From Sedimenticola sp. (GTDB lineage: Bacteria > Pseudomonadota > Gammaproteobacteria > Chromatiales > Chromatiaceae), in contig JAMOLT010000061.1 in NCBI GenBank assembly GCA_027068915.1, positions 1 to 64,000 on the forward strand: 64,000 bases of DNA, given 5' to 3'. This document shows positions 26,801 through 37,130 of this stretch, piece after piece (position 1 is the stretch's first letter; every line of letters starts with the position of its first letter). The notes beneath the pieces are model-generated. The model saw nothing but the letters and a program-made list of their open reading frames with translations. It was not told the origin of the DNA and made no database searches. The translations under genes and the position numbers were made by a program.

Positions 26801-27178
26801 ATGAGCGAACAGGAATACAGTGAACGGGTAGCAGTCACCGAGGCTGCCGCCAATGTCATCGACCAGCTCCGGGAAAAACACGGCGAACTCATGTTCCACC
26901 AGAGCGGAGGCTGCTGTGATGGTTCCGCTCCCATGTGCTTTGCCGTGGGTGATTTCATGGTGGGATCCCGGGATGTGAAGCTAGGCACCATCCACGGCTG
27001 CGATTTTTATATGGCGGGTGATCAGTTCGAGTACTGGCAGAACACCCATCTTACAGTGGATGTCACCGAAGGCCGTGGTGCCGGGTTTTCCCTGGAAGTA
27101 TCCCTGGGATTGCGTTTCGTGACAGTCTCGCGTCTGTACACCGACGAAGAGCTGGAGAGCCTGCGGCCAATTGAATAG
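26801..27178 (+). CDS. DUF779 family protein
   Basis: A 125-residue protein with the DUF779 signature: MFHQSGGCCDGSAPMCF, then TIHGCDFYMAGDQFEYW and FSLEVSLGLRFVTVSRLY. The paired Cys and His suggest metal binding or a structural role, but no activity is established. These proteins nearly always sit next to acetaldehyde dehydrogenase genes. The ATG at 26801 fits the family start; an earlier ATG at 26753 would add 16 unrelated residues. Confidence 0.88.
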   Translation: MSEQEYSERVAVTEAAANVIDQLREKHGELMFHQSGGCCDGSAPMCFAVGDFMVGSRDVKLGTIHGCDFYMAGDQFEYWQNTHLTVDVTEGRGAGFSLEVSLGLRFVTVSRLYTDEELESLRPIE

Positions 27179-27202
27179 TATTTTTTCTCCAGAGCAGTTG
27201 CC

Positions 27203-27321
27203 TAAGGAACCTCTGAATAAATCCATTCGTGTCATTCCATTCCGGCACGAACCGGAACCCAATAACAGCAGGATATTGGATCCCGGACTGCGCTGGGACA
27301 ACAACTTGGTCAGGTTCCTTA
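27203..27321. repeat. GGAACC-bounded intergenic repeat
   Basis: TAAGGAACCT (27203-27212) and AGGTTCCTTA (27312-27321) are perfect inverted ends of 10 bp. The interior holds ATTCCGGCACGAACCGGAA and a GGATCCCGGACTGCGCTGGGA segment. The block lies between DUF779 and the convergent membrane protein gene. It resembles the block at 8073-8163. Confidence 0.55.
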
Positions 27322-27339
27322 ACGACTTCACAAACACCA

Positions 27340-27984
27340 TTAATGTTTGCACCGATAATACCGAAAAAAATCAGCCCCATCTCGAACTTCTATAGAATCT
27401 TCATCCACCATTCTATAATTTGAATCATTTACCAGCGAAGTATTCGGACGATAGGTGTTGGGCTTGAAACAATCCTGAGGGCTGCAAAAAGAGACGGAAT
27501 ACAAATCGACCCCCGCCTTATCTATCGCCAGCCCAAAATTGTTGGAACAATCGCGTTTCCAGAAACCAACATAGGGATGAGTTTTTTCATAACTCAGCAA
27601 TCTTGCTATGTTGGAGCTATCCTTGCCCGGATCATACATATTCCAACCATCTTCAGTAGAAGTTTGATAGGCTGCATAAACATTCCCGATAACTACCAAC
27701 AACACAGCTCCTCTGGCTGCCAATGACCACAACCTGTTTCCCGTATATTTCCCTGCGCTACGCCATATGGAAACCAGGATAACCACAAAGTAGACAATTG
27801 AGATACCAGCAAGAAACAACAGCAGGGGGAGGACTATTTTACCCAAAGCGAGGGAGGTTCCAGCCAGAAGAAAAAACACACCAGAAAACAGGAAGTTATA
27901 AGCAACGAAAACGGCTATCCCAAATATCCAGAATGTTTTCCAGAGTGCGACATCACCCTTCCAAAGGGCTTTCACATTTCCCAT
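27340..27984 (-). CDS. Uncharacterised membrane protein
   Basis: A 214-residue protein that I do not recognise. The N-terminal half has three or four membrane helices (FWIFGIAVFVAYNFLFSGVFFLL, IVLPLLLFLAGISIVYFVVILV, AARGAVLLVVIGNVYAAY). The C-terminal 100 residues are probably periplasmic and contain four Cys (KRDCSNN, VSFCSPQDCF, YRCKH), enough for two disulfides. The ATG at 27984 has GGGA eight bases upstream; a GTG two codons earlier (27990) is also possible. It follows ispG by 20 bp on the same strand. Confidence 0.65.
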   Translation of the reverse strand: MGNVKALWKGDVALWKTFWIFGIAVFVAYNFLFSGVFFLLAGTSLALGKIVLPLLLFLAGISIVYFVVILVSIWRSAGKYTGNRLWSLAARGAVLLVVIGNVYAAYQTSTEDGWNMYDPGKDSSNIARLLSYEKTHPYVGFWKRDCSNNFGLAIDKAGVDLYSVSFCSPQDCFKPNTYRPNTSLVNDSNYRMVDEDSIEVRDGADFFRYYRCKH

Positions 27985-28003
27985 TGCCACATCCCGTCAA
28001 TCG

Positions 28004-29212
28004 CTATCCGTAGTGCTTGCACACATAGTTTTCCACAATCTGCTGAAACTCGGCAGCGATGCCCTCGCCCTTCAGGGTTACCGTCTTCACACCATCCACA
28101 TACACAGGCGCCGTTGGTTGCTCACCGACACCCGGCAGGCTGATGCCGATGTTGGCATGCTTGCTTTCCCCCGGGCCGTTCACCACGCAACCCATGACCG
28201 CTACATTCATTTCCTCCACGCCAGGATGTTCATCGCGCCAGCGCGGCATGTTGGCATCCAGATAGCCTTGGATGTCCTGGGCCAGTTGCTGAAAATAGGT
28301 GCTGGTGGTGCGCCCGCAGCCGGGACAGGCAATCACTTGGGGAGCAAAGGAACGCAGCTCCAGGGCCTGAAGGATCTGCTGGGCCACCTTGACCTCGGTG
28401 GCGCGGCTGCCTCCCGGCTCCGGCGTGAGGGAAATACGGATGGTGTTGCCGATACCTTGCTGCAACAGTATGGACAAAGCCGCTGTTGAGGCCACAATAC
28501 CCTTGGAGCCCATGCCCGCCTCGGTGAGGCCGAGATGCAAGGCATAATTACAGCGTTCGGCCAGCATCTGGTAGACCGCAATGAGATCCTGCACACCACT
28601 CATCTTGCAGGAAAGGATAATACGATCCGCCCCCAGCCCCACGGCTTCCGCCCGGGCTGCGCTTTCCAGGGCGGAAGCGACCATGATTTCCCGGATCATC
28701 CGATCCGCATCCAACGGATTTGCCGAACGGGCGTTCTCATCCATCATGCGCGCCACCAGCTGCTTGTCCATGGAGCCCCAGTTGACGCCAATACGCACTG
28801 CCTTGCCATATTCCATGGCTTTTTCGATCATGGCGTTGAATTGTTCGTCTTTTTTCTCCCCACTCCCCACATTGCCGGGATTGATACGATATTTGGCCAG
28901 GGCCCGGGCGCAATCGGGATATTTCTCCAGCAGGCGATGGCCGTTGAAGTGGAAGTCTCCTACCAGAGGCACATGCACAGCCTGGGTATCGAGCTGCCGG
29001 CGTATTTCCCCCACAGCATCGGCGCTGGCCTCGTTGTTCACCGTCAGGCGCACCAGTTCAGAGCCAGCGGCTGCGAGTTCGATAATCTGGGAGACGGTTG
29101 CGGCGATATCTGCTGTATCCGTATTGGTCATGGATTGCACCACAGGGGGCGCATCTCCCCCGACGGTGACATGCCCCACGACCACGGGAATGGTGGAATA
29201 CTTCTTTACCAT
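28004..29212 (-). CDS. ispG: 4-hydroxy-3-methylbut-2-enyl diphosphate synthase IspG
   Basis: A 402-residue Fe-S enzyme of the MEP isoprenoid pathway, at the normal bacterial length. The TIM-barrel part begins [24 protein letters not shown]. The [4Fe-4S] ligands lie in [13 protein letters not shown] and [12 protein letters not shown] near the C-terminus. It reduces methylerythritol cyclodiphosphate to HMBPP and depends on the Isc machinery encoded elsewhere in the window. Confidence 0.96.
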   Translation of the reverse strand: MVKKYSTIPVVVGHVTVGGDAPPVVQSMTNTDTADIAATVSQIIELAAAGSELVRLTVNNEASADAVGEIRRQLDTQAVHVPLVGDFHFNGHRLLEKYPDCARALAKYRINPGNVGSGEKKDEQFNAMIEKAMEYGKAVRIGVNWGSMDKQLVARMMDENARSANPLDADRMIREIMVASALESAARAEAVGLGADRIILSCKMSGVQDLIAVYQMLAERCNYALHLGLTEAGMGSKGIVASTAALSILLQQGIGNTIRISLTPEPGGSRATEVKVAQQILQALELRSFAPQVIACPGCGRTTSTYFQQLAQDIQGYLDANMPRWRDEHPGVEEMNVAVMGCVVNGPGESKHANIGISLPGVGEQPTAPVYVDGVKTVTLKGEGIAAEFQQIVENYVCKHYG

Positions 29213-29301
29213 GATGGTTGATTACCGAAACGATGCAGGAACAGAGATTATAACGCAGGATTCCGGCATGACTCCCGGCCATGCGGGAGACAACCGGCCT
29301 T

Positions 29302-30901
<1,600 letters not shown>

Positions 30902-31423
30902 TTACAGATCGCCGTTTACTCCGGCATCGACAATGCTGTAGATGGTATCACGCACTTTTTCTGCCAAAAGCTGCAGATCCTCGGGCAAGCTAACGCCTTT
31001 TACCATCATGTCCATATTCATGGTGACAATCCAGCCCTGGCCCTTTGCATCCTGCAGCACTGCAATACGGCAAGGCAGAAAACCCGCGAAGATAATGTCA
31101 TGCTCCACCATCTTCTTGGCGATCAGCGCATCGCAAAAAGCCAGAATGCGCATGTAATTTGCTTTTTCTCCCATGGCTTTCACCTGCTCCGACAGGGGCA
31201 GATCAGCAACCAGTTTGAAGTTTAGATTGTTAGCGCGCAGCATCATGGAATCGATGGCGTCCTCAATAGATACGTCATCATTGATCTTGAACTTTTGAAT
31301 GCTGCTGCGAACCATTTGTTCCATAGCAGCCTTGTCCATGGTCGGCATGGCCGTTTTCTTTTCTGCCGCCATGGCGGATGTGGAAACCAACAATGCCAAA
31401 CCGATAGCCAGAATCGTTTTCAT
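30902..31423 (-). CDS. DUF302 family periplasmic protein
   Basis: A 173-residue protein with a clear signal peptide (MKTILAIGLALLVSTSAMAA). The mature part carries a DUF302-like core: AMGEKANYMRILAFCDALIAKKMVEHDIIFAGFLPCRIAVLQD and GWIVTMNMDMM. Two Cys (in AFCDAL and LPCRIAV) could form a metal or disulfide site. The function is unknown; relatives are frequent in sulfur-oxidising bacteria. It has no obvious operon partner. Confidence 0.75.
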   Translation of the reverse strand: MKTILAIGLALLVSTSAMAAEKKTAMPTMDKAAMEQMVRSSIQKFKINDDVSIEDAIDSMMLRANNLNFKLVADLPLSEQVKAMGEKANYMRILAFCDALIAKKMVEHDIIFAGFLPCRIAVLQDAKGQGWIVTMNMDMMVKGVSLPEDLQLLAEKVRDTIYSIVDAGVNGDL

Positions 31424-31556
31424 GTATCAACTCCTCATTCTCAAGGTAATAATTATTCAGACAATCATATAGTAAAGCCGCATTCAGAGTGGCCCGGATG
31501 TCTTGGATCAAGGCGCGGTTCGCCGACTTGATCAAAAAGCTCGTTGACGACAAATA

Positions 31557-32645
31557 CTACCCTGTAACAGGCCCGGGCGGAAGCGTTTCGCCATCACTTC
31601 GTTGTTGATACAGGATGGGTGTCTCCAGGGAGATACGCTGCTCCCGCGCCACTTCTAGCAGCAGGGCCAGCATCAACTGGCGTATTTTCAACACCTGTCT
31701 GGTTTCCTTGATGTAATAAAAACAGGTCCATTCCACCGCATAATCTCCGCCATGCGTTGCCCGGATGTCGACCTCATACTGGCTTTCAATGGGCAGATCG
31801 GGATTGTCTCTGGTCAATTCGATTACCTGGGTAAACAGCTCATTCACCTGCTGCTCTGTTACGTCATAGGAAACATTGATGCTGAGCGCTTCACGCAGAC
31901 CTTTCGCCGAGGCAAAACGCGACAGATTATGCACCGTCATGCTCCGCAGCTTGGTGTTCTGGATCAGGATGCGATGGTTGTTTGCCAAATGCAGAACCTC
32001 GGTAAAGAACACCTTGGTCCGAAACACCATGCCAATCTGGCTGTTGTCTTCGCCCAGCTGAATAATGTCCCCTTCCGCGATCAGGCGGCTGTTGAGGATA
32101 ACCAGCCCGCTCACCAGATCCGGCACCCAGGAGCCCTGGGTCAGCGCCAGCATTACTCCAATCACTCCCAGCACCCCACCAGCCTCCAGGAGGGTGCTGT
32201 AACCCAATATGCGGATTACCGCCACCAGCACAACAATAGAGACAACCACCCCGCCGATCAACGTAAGCAGGCGTGAATTATAGGTTTCCACATAAACGGT
32301 TTCTTCACCACGCTTTCTTTCATGGCCCCAGCGTCGCCGGATTAGCCTGCTCATGACATAGAAACACAACCAGCCGACATAGATGGCCAGCAATACACCC
32401 AGGGTGCGGGTTACCCAGGCGGTTCCGCCTTCCGGGTGCAGAACTGCATTGGTAGTCACGAATATAACGGCAATGAAGTTGACCATGCGAAACACGTTCA
32501 ACCGCCAGCGGAAGCTTTGCTGGTCATCATCTTCAGGAAAGATAAATTTCAGCAACGGGCGGGAGAACAGCAACAGCAACAGATTGGCGCCGAGAAGAAA
32601 AAGATCCATCACTGAAAACGATTCCGCCAGGGTATCCCAGTTCAT
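31557..32645 (-). CDS. MscS-family mechanosensitive channel
   Basis: A 362-residue membrane protein with four N-terminal helices, then the pore-lining helix and MscS beta domain: GGVLGVIGVMLALTQGSWVPDLVSG, then LNSRLIAEGDIIQLGEDNSQIGMV and TEVLHLANNHRILIQNTKL. It is predicted to release solutes or ions under membrane tension. It overlaps the upstream channel gene as ATGA and ends a three-gene set with potassium-channel and DUF6394 genes. Confidence 0.88.
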   Translation of the reverse strand: MNWDTLAESFSVMDLFLLGANLLLLLFSRPLLKFIFPEDDDQQSFRWRLNVFRMVNFIAVIFVTTNAVLHPEGGTAWVTRTLGVLLAIYVGWLCFYVMSRLIRRRWGHERKRGEETVYVETYNSRLLTLIGGVVVSIVVLVAVIRILGYSTLLEAGGVLGVIGVMLALTQGSWVPDLVSGLVILNSRLIAEGDIIQLGEDNSQIGMVFRTKVFFTEVLHLANNHRILIQNTKLRSMTVHNLSRFASAKGLREALSINVSYDVTEQQVNELFTQVIELTRDNPDLPIESQYEVDIRATHGGDYAVEWTCFYYIKETRQVLKIRQLMLALLLEVAREQRISLETPILYQQRSDGETLPPGPVTG

Positions 32646-34345
32646 TGTTTGCTCCTTTCAGCAAATTTCCGCCATATCCAGCTACGCGGTTTGTCCTTTC
32701 CGGTGAGTATGTAGTCGAGGGTTGGCTCATGACACAGCGTCCATTCCATGGTGGAAAACACTTGCCGAGTGCCGCAAAAAAGCAACTTGTCGCCCGACAG
32801 CAAGGACGTATCCTCTTCCGGTAGTAATTCACGGCTGTTGCGGCTGATGCGCAGCAACACAATGCAATTCATTGTGCGCGCTCTGTCTGATGGATTGCGC
32901 ATGATATCCTTGAGGCGCACCATACCCCCCTGTTCCAGCACCTCCCGTACCGCGCAATGCCTCTCGTCGCCAATAACCACCTCCTGAATTACCGGCACCC
33001 GGTCACCTACCAGGCCGGCAATACGGCTGACCAGCAGGCAGGCCCAGTCTTCGTCCTTATAGGCTGCCAGGCTCATGAATTCATACAGCATGGGGGTGGC
33101 CAGCAACACCCGTATTTTCTCGGCCACGATAGCACTGGGGTGCATAACCATATCCGCATCGACTGCTTCATACAGCGCATCGTTTTTGCGGTAATTCTGC
33201 CGCGCAATGACAAACAGCTTGTTGGTCATTGCGCGGGCAGTCATGATAATGGACAGGTTGTTTGCATCATTGTCCGTGCCCGCGACAATGCCTACAGTGT
33301 TCTGGATTCCCGCCTCAAGCAGGGTTTCCTCTTCTGTGCCCCGTCCTTTGATCAACCCCTGTTTTGGTTCCCCGGTTTTCCCTGGCGTGGCCTCGACAAC
33401 TGTGATTGCCATATCCTCTTTGCTCAGGCGTTCGAAAACCGCTTTGCCGAACCGCCCATAGCCTCCGATGATCCAGTGCCCGGTGGTAGGTGGATATACC
33501 GGATCAGGCAGAAGCGTCCCGGGCTGCGCGGTAAGCCAACGCTGCAACAGATACAATCCCGGCGTCTGCAGGGCAGTGGAAAGATATTTTGCAAAAGTAT
33601 CAAACGGGTCAATAATATAATCTGTGCCGAAGGAGGCCATATTGGCCTCGACATCGTGAGAATCCGCCCGGCAGATTACGGTGGTTGCAGGATTGAGAAG
33701 CTTGGCGGTAATGGCGATTTTCAGGTTAACTTCGTTGTCGTTGGTCAGCGCCACCACTCCCGCACACTGAGGATGCCGCAAACCCGCTTCCAGCAGATAT
33801 TTCGGGGTATGTGCATTGGCACGCAAGGCCGGCACATAGTCCCGCAGATTCTGCAGTTTGATCAGGTTGATCGTTTCCTCATTCCGATCCAGCACCACAA
33901 CATGCTGTCCCCGTTCGATAAGGGCGCGGGTCAGCTCCAGCCCTGTCTCCCCATAGCCGCAAAGCACATAGAATGGCTCTCGCATGCGCCGGATACGCCG
34001 GGTGAACTGCCGCTCCCGTATGGCATGCTGAAAGGTCTTGTCCTGAAGCAGGGTGAGAATAGTGCCAATGGCGTACAGCCAGGCAATTACCGACAGATAG
34101 ATGCACACCAATACCCAGGCACGCTGGCCATTGGTGAACTCATAAGGAATTTCACCAAAGCCGATGGTGGTGGACATGAAACTGACAAAATAGAAGGCAT
34201 GGAAAAAGCTCATATGCCAGGGGTTGCCCTGGTCATCCTGCCCCGGGATCAGCACCAGCCCCAGCACGGAAACAGCATACACCAGCACCAGGGTCAGCAA
34301 GGGACGGCGCATGCGCCGCAATACGAGGAAGACGATATTGTTCAT
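32642..34345 (-). CDS. Potassium channel with two RCK/TrkA-N domains
   Basis: A 567-residue channel. Two membrane helices flank a pore helix and selectivity filter STTIGFGE (residues 58-65), a GFG variant of the K+ filter. Two Rossmann RCK domains follow: YVLCGYGETGLELTRAL and WIIGGYGRFGKAVFERL, each with a nucleotide-binding glycine motif, and TrkA-C-like segments after them. It probably gates K+ flux in response to a nucleotide. It lies between DUF6394 (40 bp upstream) and the overlapping mscS-like gene. Confidence 0.87.
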   Translation of the reverse strand: MNNIVFLVLRRMRRPLLTLVLVYAVSVLGLVLIPGQDDQGNPWHMSFFHAFYFVSFMSTTIGFGEIPYEFTNGQRAWVLVCIYLSVIAWLYAIGTILTLLQDKTFQHAIRERQFTRRIRRMREPFYVLCGYGETGLELTRALIERGQHVVVLDRNEETINLIKLQNLRDYVPALRANAHTPKYLLEAGLRHPQCAGVVALTNDNEVNLKIAITAKLLNPATTVICRADSHDVEANMASFGTDYIIDPFDTFAKYLSTALQTPGLYLLQRWLTAQPGTLLPDPVYPPTTGHWIIGGYGRFGKAVFERLSKEDMAITVVEATPGKTGEPKQGLIKGRGTEEETLLEAGIQNTVGIVAGTDNDANNLSIIMTARAMTNKLFVIARQNYRKNDALYEAVDADMVMHPSAIVAEKIRVLLATPMLYEFMSLAAYKDEDWACLLVSRIAGLVGDRVPVIQEVVIGDERHCAVREVLEQGGMVRLKDIMRNPSDRARTMNCIVLLRISRNSRELLPEEDTSLLSGDKLLFCGTRQVFSTMEWTLCHEPTLDYILTGKDKPRSWIWRKFAERSKQ

Positions 34346-34385
34346 CCGTGAGGAAGCCCCGGAAAACGCCCTGAAAGAACCGCCA

Positions 34386-34769
34386 TCATCTACGCAGCAT
34401 CACTGTCTCGATAATAAGCAGCACCACCGAGATAACATTTGCCAGCATGGCACCGCCGCTGAGTGAGACAATACTGGCAACCGCAGTCGGGGTCAGACCG
34501 GTACCGGAGATATGCACCACCCACATCCACACCACCGCAGCACTTACCAGCTGCAATACAGCAACGAAGCTGGTGGCCAGCAGCACAGCTCCCAGCTGGC
34601 TGCGGTCACCGAATTTCAGGGCGGTAGCGATAATGTTGACCACGAGTACGCCAAACAGCTCATACACATTGTGATGGGCAGCATTATCAATTTCCCCGAC
34701 AAAAAAACCGAAGTTCAGGGTAAGCGAAAGAACGATAAAAAAACCGAAGACCACTTTTTCCGGGTTCAT
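34386..34769 (-). CDS. Small membrane protein (DUF6394-like)
   Basis: A 127-residue protein with four predicted helices (KVVFGFFIVLSLTLNFGFFVG, VYELFGVLVVNIIATALKF, LGAVLLATSFVAVLQLVSAAVVW, LSGGAMLANVISVVLLIIETVML). The opening MNPEKVVFGFF and GEIDNAAHHNVYELF match what I recall of DUF6394. Its partner in the operon is the K+ channel, so it may be an accessory subunit; that is inference. Confidence 0.7.
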   Translation of the reverse strand: MNPEKVVFGFFIVLSLTLNFGFFVGEIDNAAHHNVYELFGVLVVNIIATALKFGDRSQLGAVLLATSFVAVLQLVSAAVVWMWVVHISGTGLTPTAVASIVSLSGGAMLANVISVVLLIIETVMLRR

Positions 34770-35129
34770 GGGTATTTCCGTGTGCTTGAATGGTGTTTCC
34801 GGAATGTAGCAAGAAACCCCGCATCATGGAAACACTTCAAGCATGTCTTCACCCTTATGATAGTTTTTGGGACATCTCAGCCGCAAAAATCGACCTAGCC
34901 TTTGACTGCCTATGGCTTCTGGCCACCAAGCATTACACAATTTGCCTTGCAAGCTCGTTGCAACTCCGTACTTGACTCCCGAGGTCTGCTTTGCTTCTCC
35001 TCTGGTACCATGCGCACGACGAGGAAGCGAGGAAGCAGTATGGCCTCGCGGCTACTGGGGACTGCCAGCCTTCACTTCGCTCTCCATCGCTTATAGTGAA
35101 GGCTGGTTTACGACTTGGCCATGACTATC
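34770..35129. other. Intergenic region with one large hairpin
   Basis: About 360 bases. The only structure I can support is the inverted repeat CCAGCCTTCACT (35065-35076) with AGTGAAGGCTGG (35095-35106), a 12-bp perfect stem downstream of the protease gene. It may act as a terminator for the protease operon, although no T tract follows. Short open frames in the rest resemble nothing. Confidence 0.55.
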
Positions 35130-37079
35130 TCAATAACCGAATGCTCCAGAACCACTAGCTGGAACCATCTCTACCATCAGAGATTTCCCAGTTGTTCCCA
35201 ACGCTGCACTGGCTGGGTAAGAATCCCCAAACACCAGAATCCGGCCATTGTTCGGGGTGTTATCGTGTGTGGCCTGCAAAGTCTCAAAAGGCACCGTACC
35301 ATTGTCAATAAGGCCAGGATAATTGTCTGCGAGCCAACGGGTTCCAAAATGGTAATCAATCAGCTGGATGCCACCTTTGCCGTAAATATTGTCATTTCCT
35401 GCAGCCCCCCAATCACGCCACAGATCAGCCTGCTCCTTTACCAGCCAAGTGATACCTGATGCAACCAGATTTGTATCCGCGGACCAAAAAGCAGTAGCAG
35501 CACCAGCGGCATTTGGCGTGGCGCTACTCGTCCCACCAAACCCACTTGCATAGGTAAAACCCGTGGTGTTCGTGGGGCCGCTAATATCCGGCAATGTCAT
35601 ACCACCATTGCTGGGCCCTTGACTGGAGTAGCTGGCAATCACATTACTCCCATTCGGGTTCCCGTACGCAGTCTGACTTACAGCCCCTACTGAAATCACA
35701 TTGGTCGCAGTGCAATTGCTTGGCGAGGTGGTGGAATTGGCCGCAATTGCATACTGATTCCAAGTGTTGGCACTATGAGTAAACACTTCCAGTTGGGTAT
35801 TGCTGGAACCACTTTTTCGCCATACCGCGATATTGAGGTTTTGTGTTGATCCCGTGGTGTTTTCATAATAGAACGACTCAAACACACCGGCTCCGGTATT
35901 GGTGCTACTCATAACTACACTGGATAAATCTGAACTATATAAATACAAATCCATATCTGTACCCGGATTACTCCAGGAAAGATAGTAGTTACCACCTTGG
36001 CCAGGCGCTACGGTAATAGAAATGGCTTCATCACCATTAACCCAGTCATGCCATTGATCGGCAGTGGGATCAAAAAAATCTCCCTGCCAGTGACTCTGCG
36101 CCCGATTTCCAGCAGAGGTAAAGAACATGATGCCGTTATTGGAAGCACGATTGGCTTCGGTGCAGGCAGTGCCAGTATTGTCGTTCCAACCAAGGTTGTA
36201 GCGACTCAATGAGTGCGAGATCACATCAACCCCATTTGCTATCGCATGAGTGACCACAGCGTTCATGTCAGACACTGAATCTATCTTGTAAATAACCCAG
36301 TTTGCTCCTGGAGCATGATCGTACATGGCCTCGACACAACCAACACCATGGTTGCCGCCTCCGATAAAAGTGTTCGGTGTATAATTGACCGCTGTATAAC
36401 TACCGGGCGCATCACCATTGGTTATCGCATTATTAAGATTGCTATATCCAAAATCTATTACCGCCACAGTCAGCCCCGCTCCATTTCTTCCAGCATCACG
36501 ATAACTATCAGAATTTATTGCTGCAGGGCCTTGCCCAACCACGTCATCATAATCCGGCGGAAGAACTTCCTGGATGCGATAGCCCTTTGGCAAGAACCGT
36601 GCAATTTCCTCCAACCTGTCAAGAGGGATGTAAGCTTCTCCACGGTGGCCTGCCACACTCAGCGGCTCCAGCTGTACAATAGAATTGTCAGAAAGCGTCT
36701 TCTCCGAGGCGATATCTCTGTCTATTTCAACACCCATGGATTGCAGTTTCTGCATATCCAGATCAGTTCGAAAATCAGCATTTTCCGGGCCAATGATTTC
36801 TACAAATACCTTTCGATCCCTTCGCATCGAAATACCTTTAATTTTCAATTCCAGTATTTGCTGATCAACTACATTTTTATCGGTTGATTGAATACTCGCA
36901 ACACTTTGGGACGAGGTGTAAAGCGCTTCAGAAACAGGTACACCTTGCGGCACACGACTCGGTGGTGGTGGGGCAGAAAGCTGATTCTCTGATGCAAATG
37001 ATGCAGACAGAATCAAAAAACAAAACACTACAGCAAAAACAGTCCTTTCTAATACCAAATTACTAGTTAAATATTTCAT
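35130..37079 (-). CDS. Secreted subtilisin-like (S8) serine protease
   Basis: A 649-residue protein with a signal peptide. The ATG at 37079 follows AAGGAG by nine bases; an ATG three codons earlier abuts that site and is less likely. Counted from 37079, the catalytic triad is Asp209 (AVIDFGY), His244 (GGGNHGVG) and Ser518 (GTSSATP), with the oxyanion Asn in FFTSAGN. Between that Asn and the Ser lies an inserted beta-domain of about 100 residues (ISITVAPGQGGNYYLSW onward). The N-terminal 190 residues look like a propeptide. It is probably secreted or surface-bound. It follows the tail-fibre-like gene by 51 bp, probably in one operon. Confidence 0.85.
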   Translation of the reverse strand: MKYLTSNLVLERTVFAVVFCFLILSASFASENQLSAPPPPSRVPQGVPVSEALYTSSQSVASIQSTDKNVVDQQILELKIKGISMRRDRKVFVEIIGPENADFRTDLDMQKLQSMGVEIDRDIASEKTLSDNSIVQLEPLSVAGHRGEAYIPLDRLEEIARFLPKGYRIQEVLPPDYDDVVGQGPAAINSDSYRDAGRNGAGLTVAVIDFGYSNLNNAITNGDAPGSYTAVNYTPNTFIGGGNHGVGCVEAMYDHAPGANWVIYKIDSVSDMNAVVTHAIANGVDVISHSLSRYNLGWNDNTGTACTEANRASNNGIMFFTSAGNRAQSHWQGDFFDPTADQWHDWVNGDEAISITVAPGQGGNYYLSWSNPGTDMDLYLYSSDLSSVVMSSTNTGAGVFESFYYENTTGSTQNLNIAVWRKSGSSNTQLEVFTHSANTWNQYAIAANSTTSPSNCTATNVISVGAVSQTAYGNPNGSNVIASYSSQGPSNGGMTLPDISGPTNTTGFTYASGFGGTSSATPNAAGAATAFWSADTNLVASGITWLVKEQADLWRDWGAAGNDNIYGKGGIQLIDYHFGTRWLADNYPGLIDNGTVPFETLQATHDNTPNNGRILVFGDSYPASAALGTTGKSLMVEMVPASGSGAFGY

Positions 37080-37130
37080 CGTTTGCATCTCCTTGTAAAC
37101 GTAACAAATACATGTGTTTTTGTAATCGTA

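Noticed and set aside
34790-34975. 61-residue open frame in the gap before the protease
   Set aside because: No ribosome-binding site, no domain and no context.
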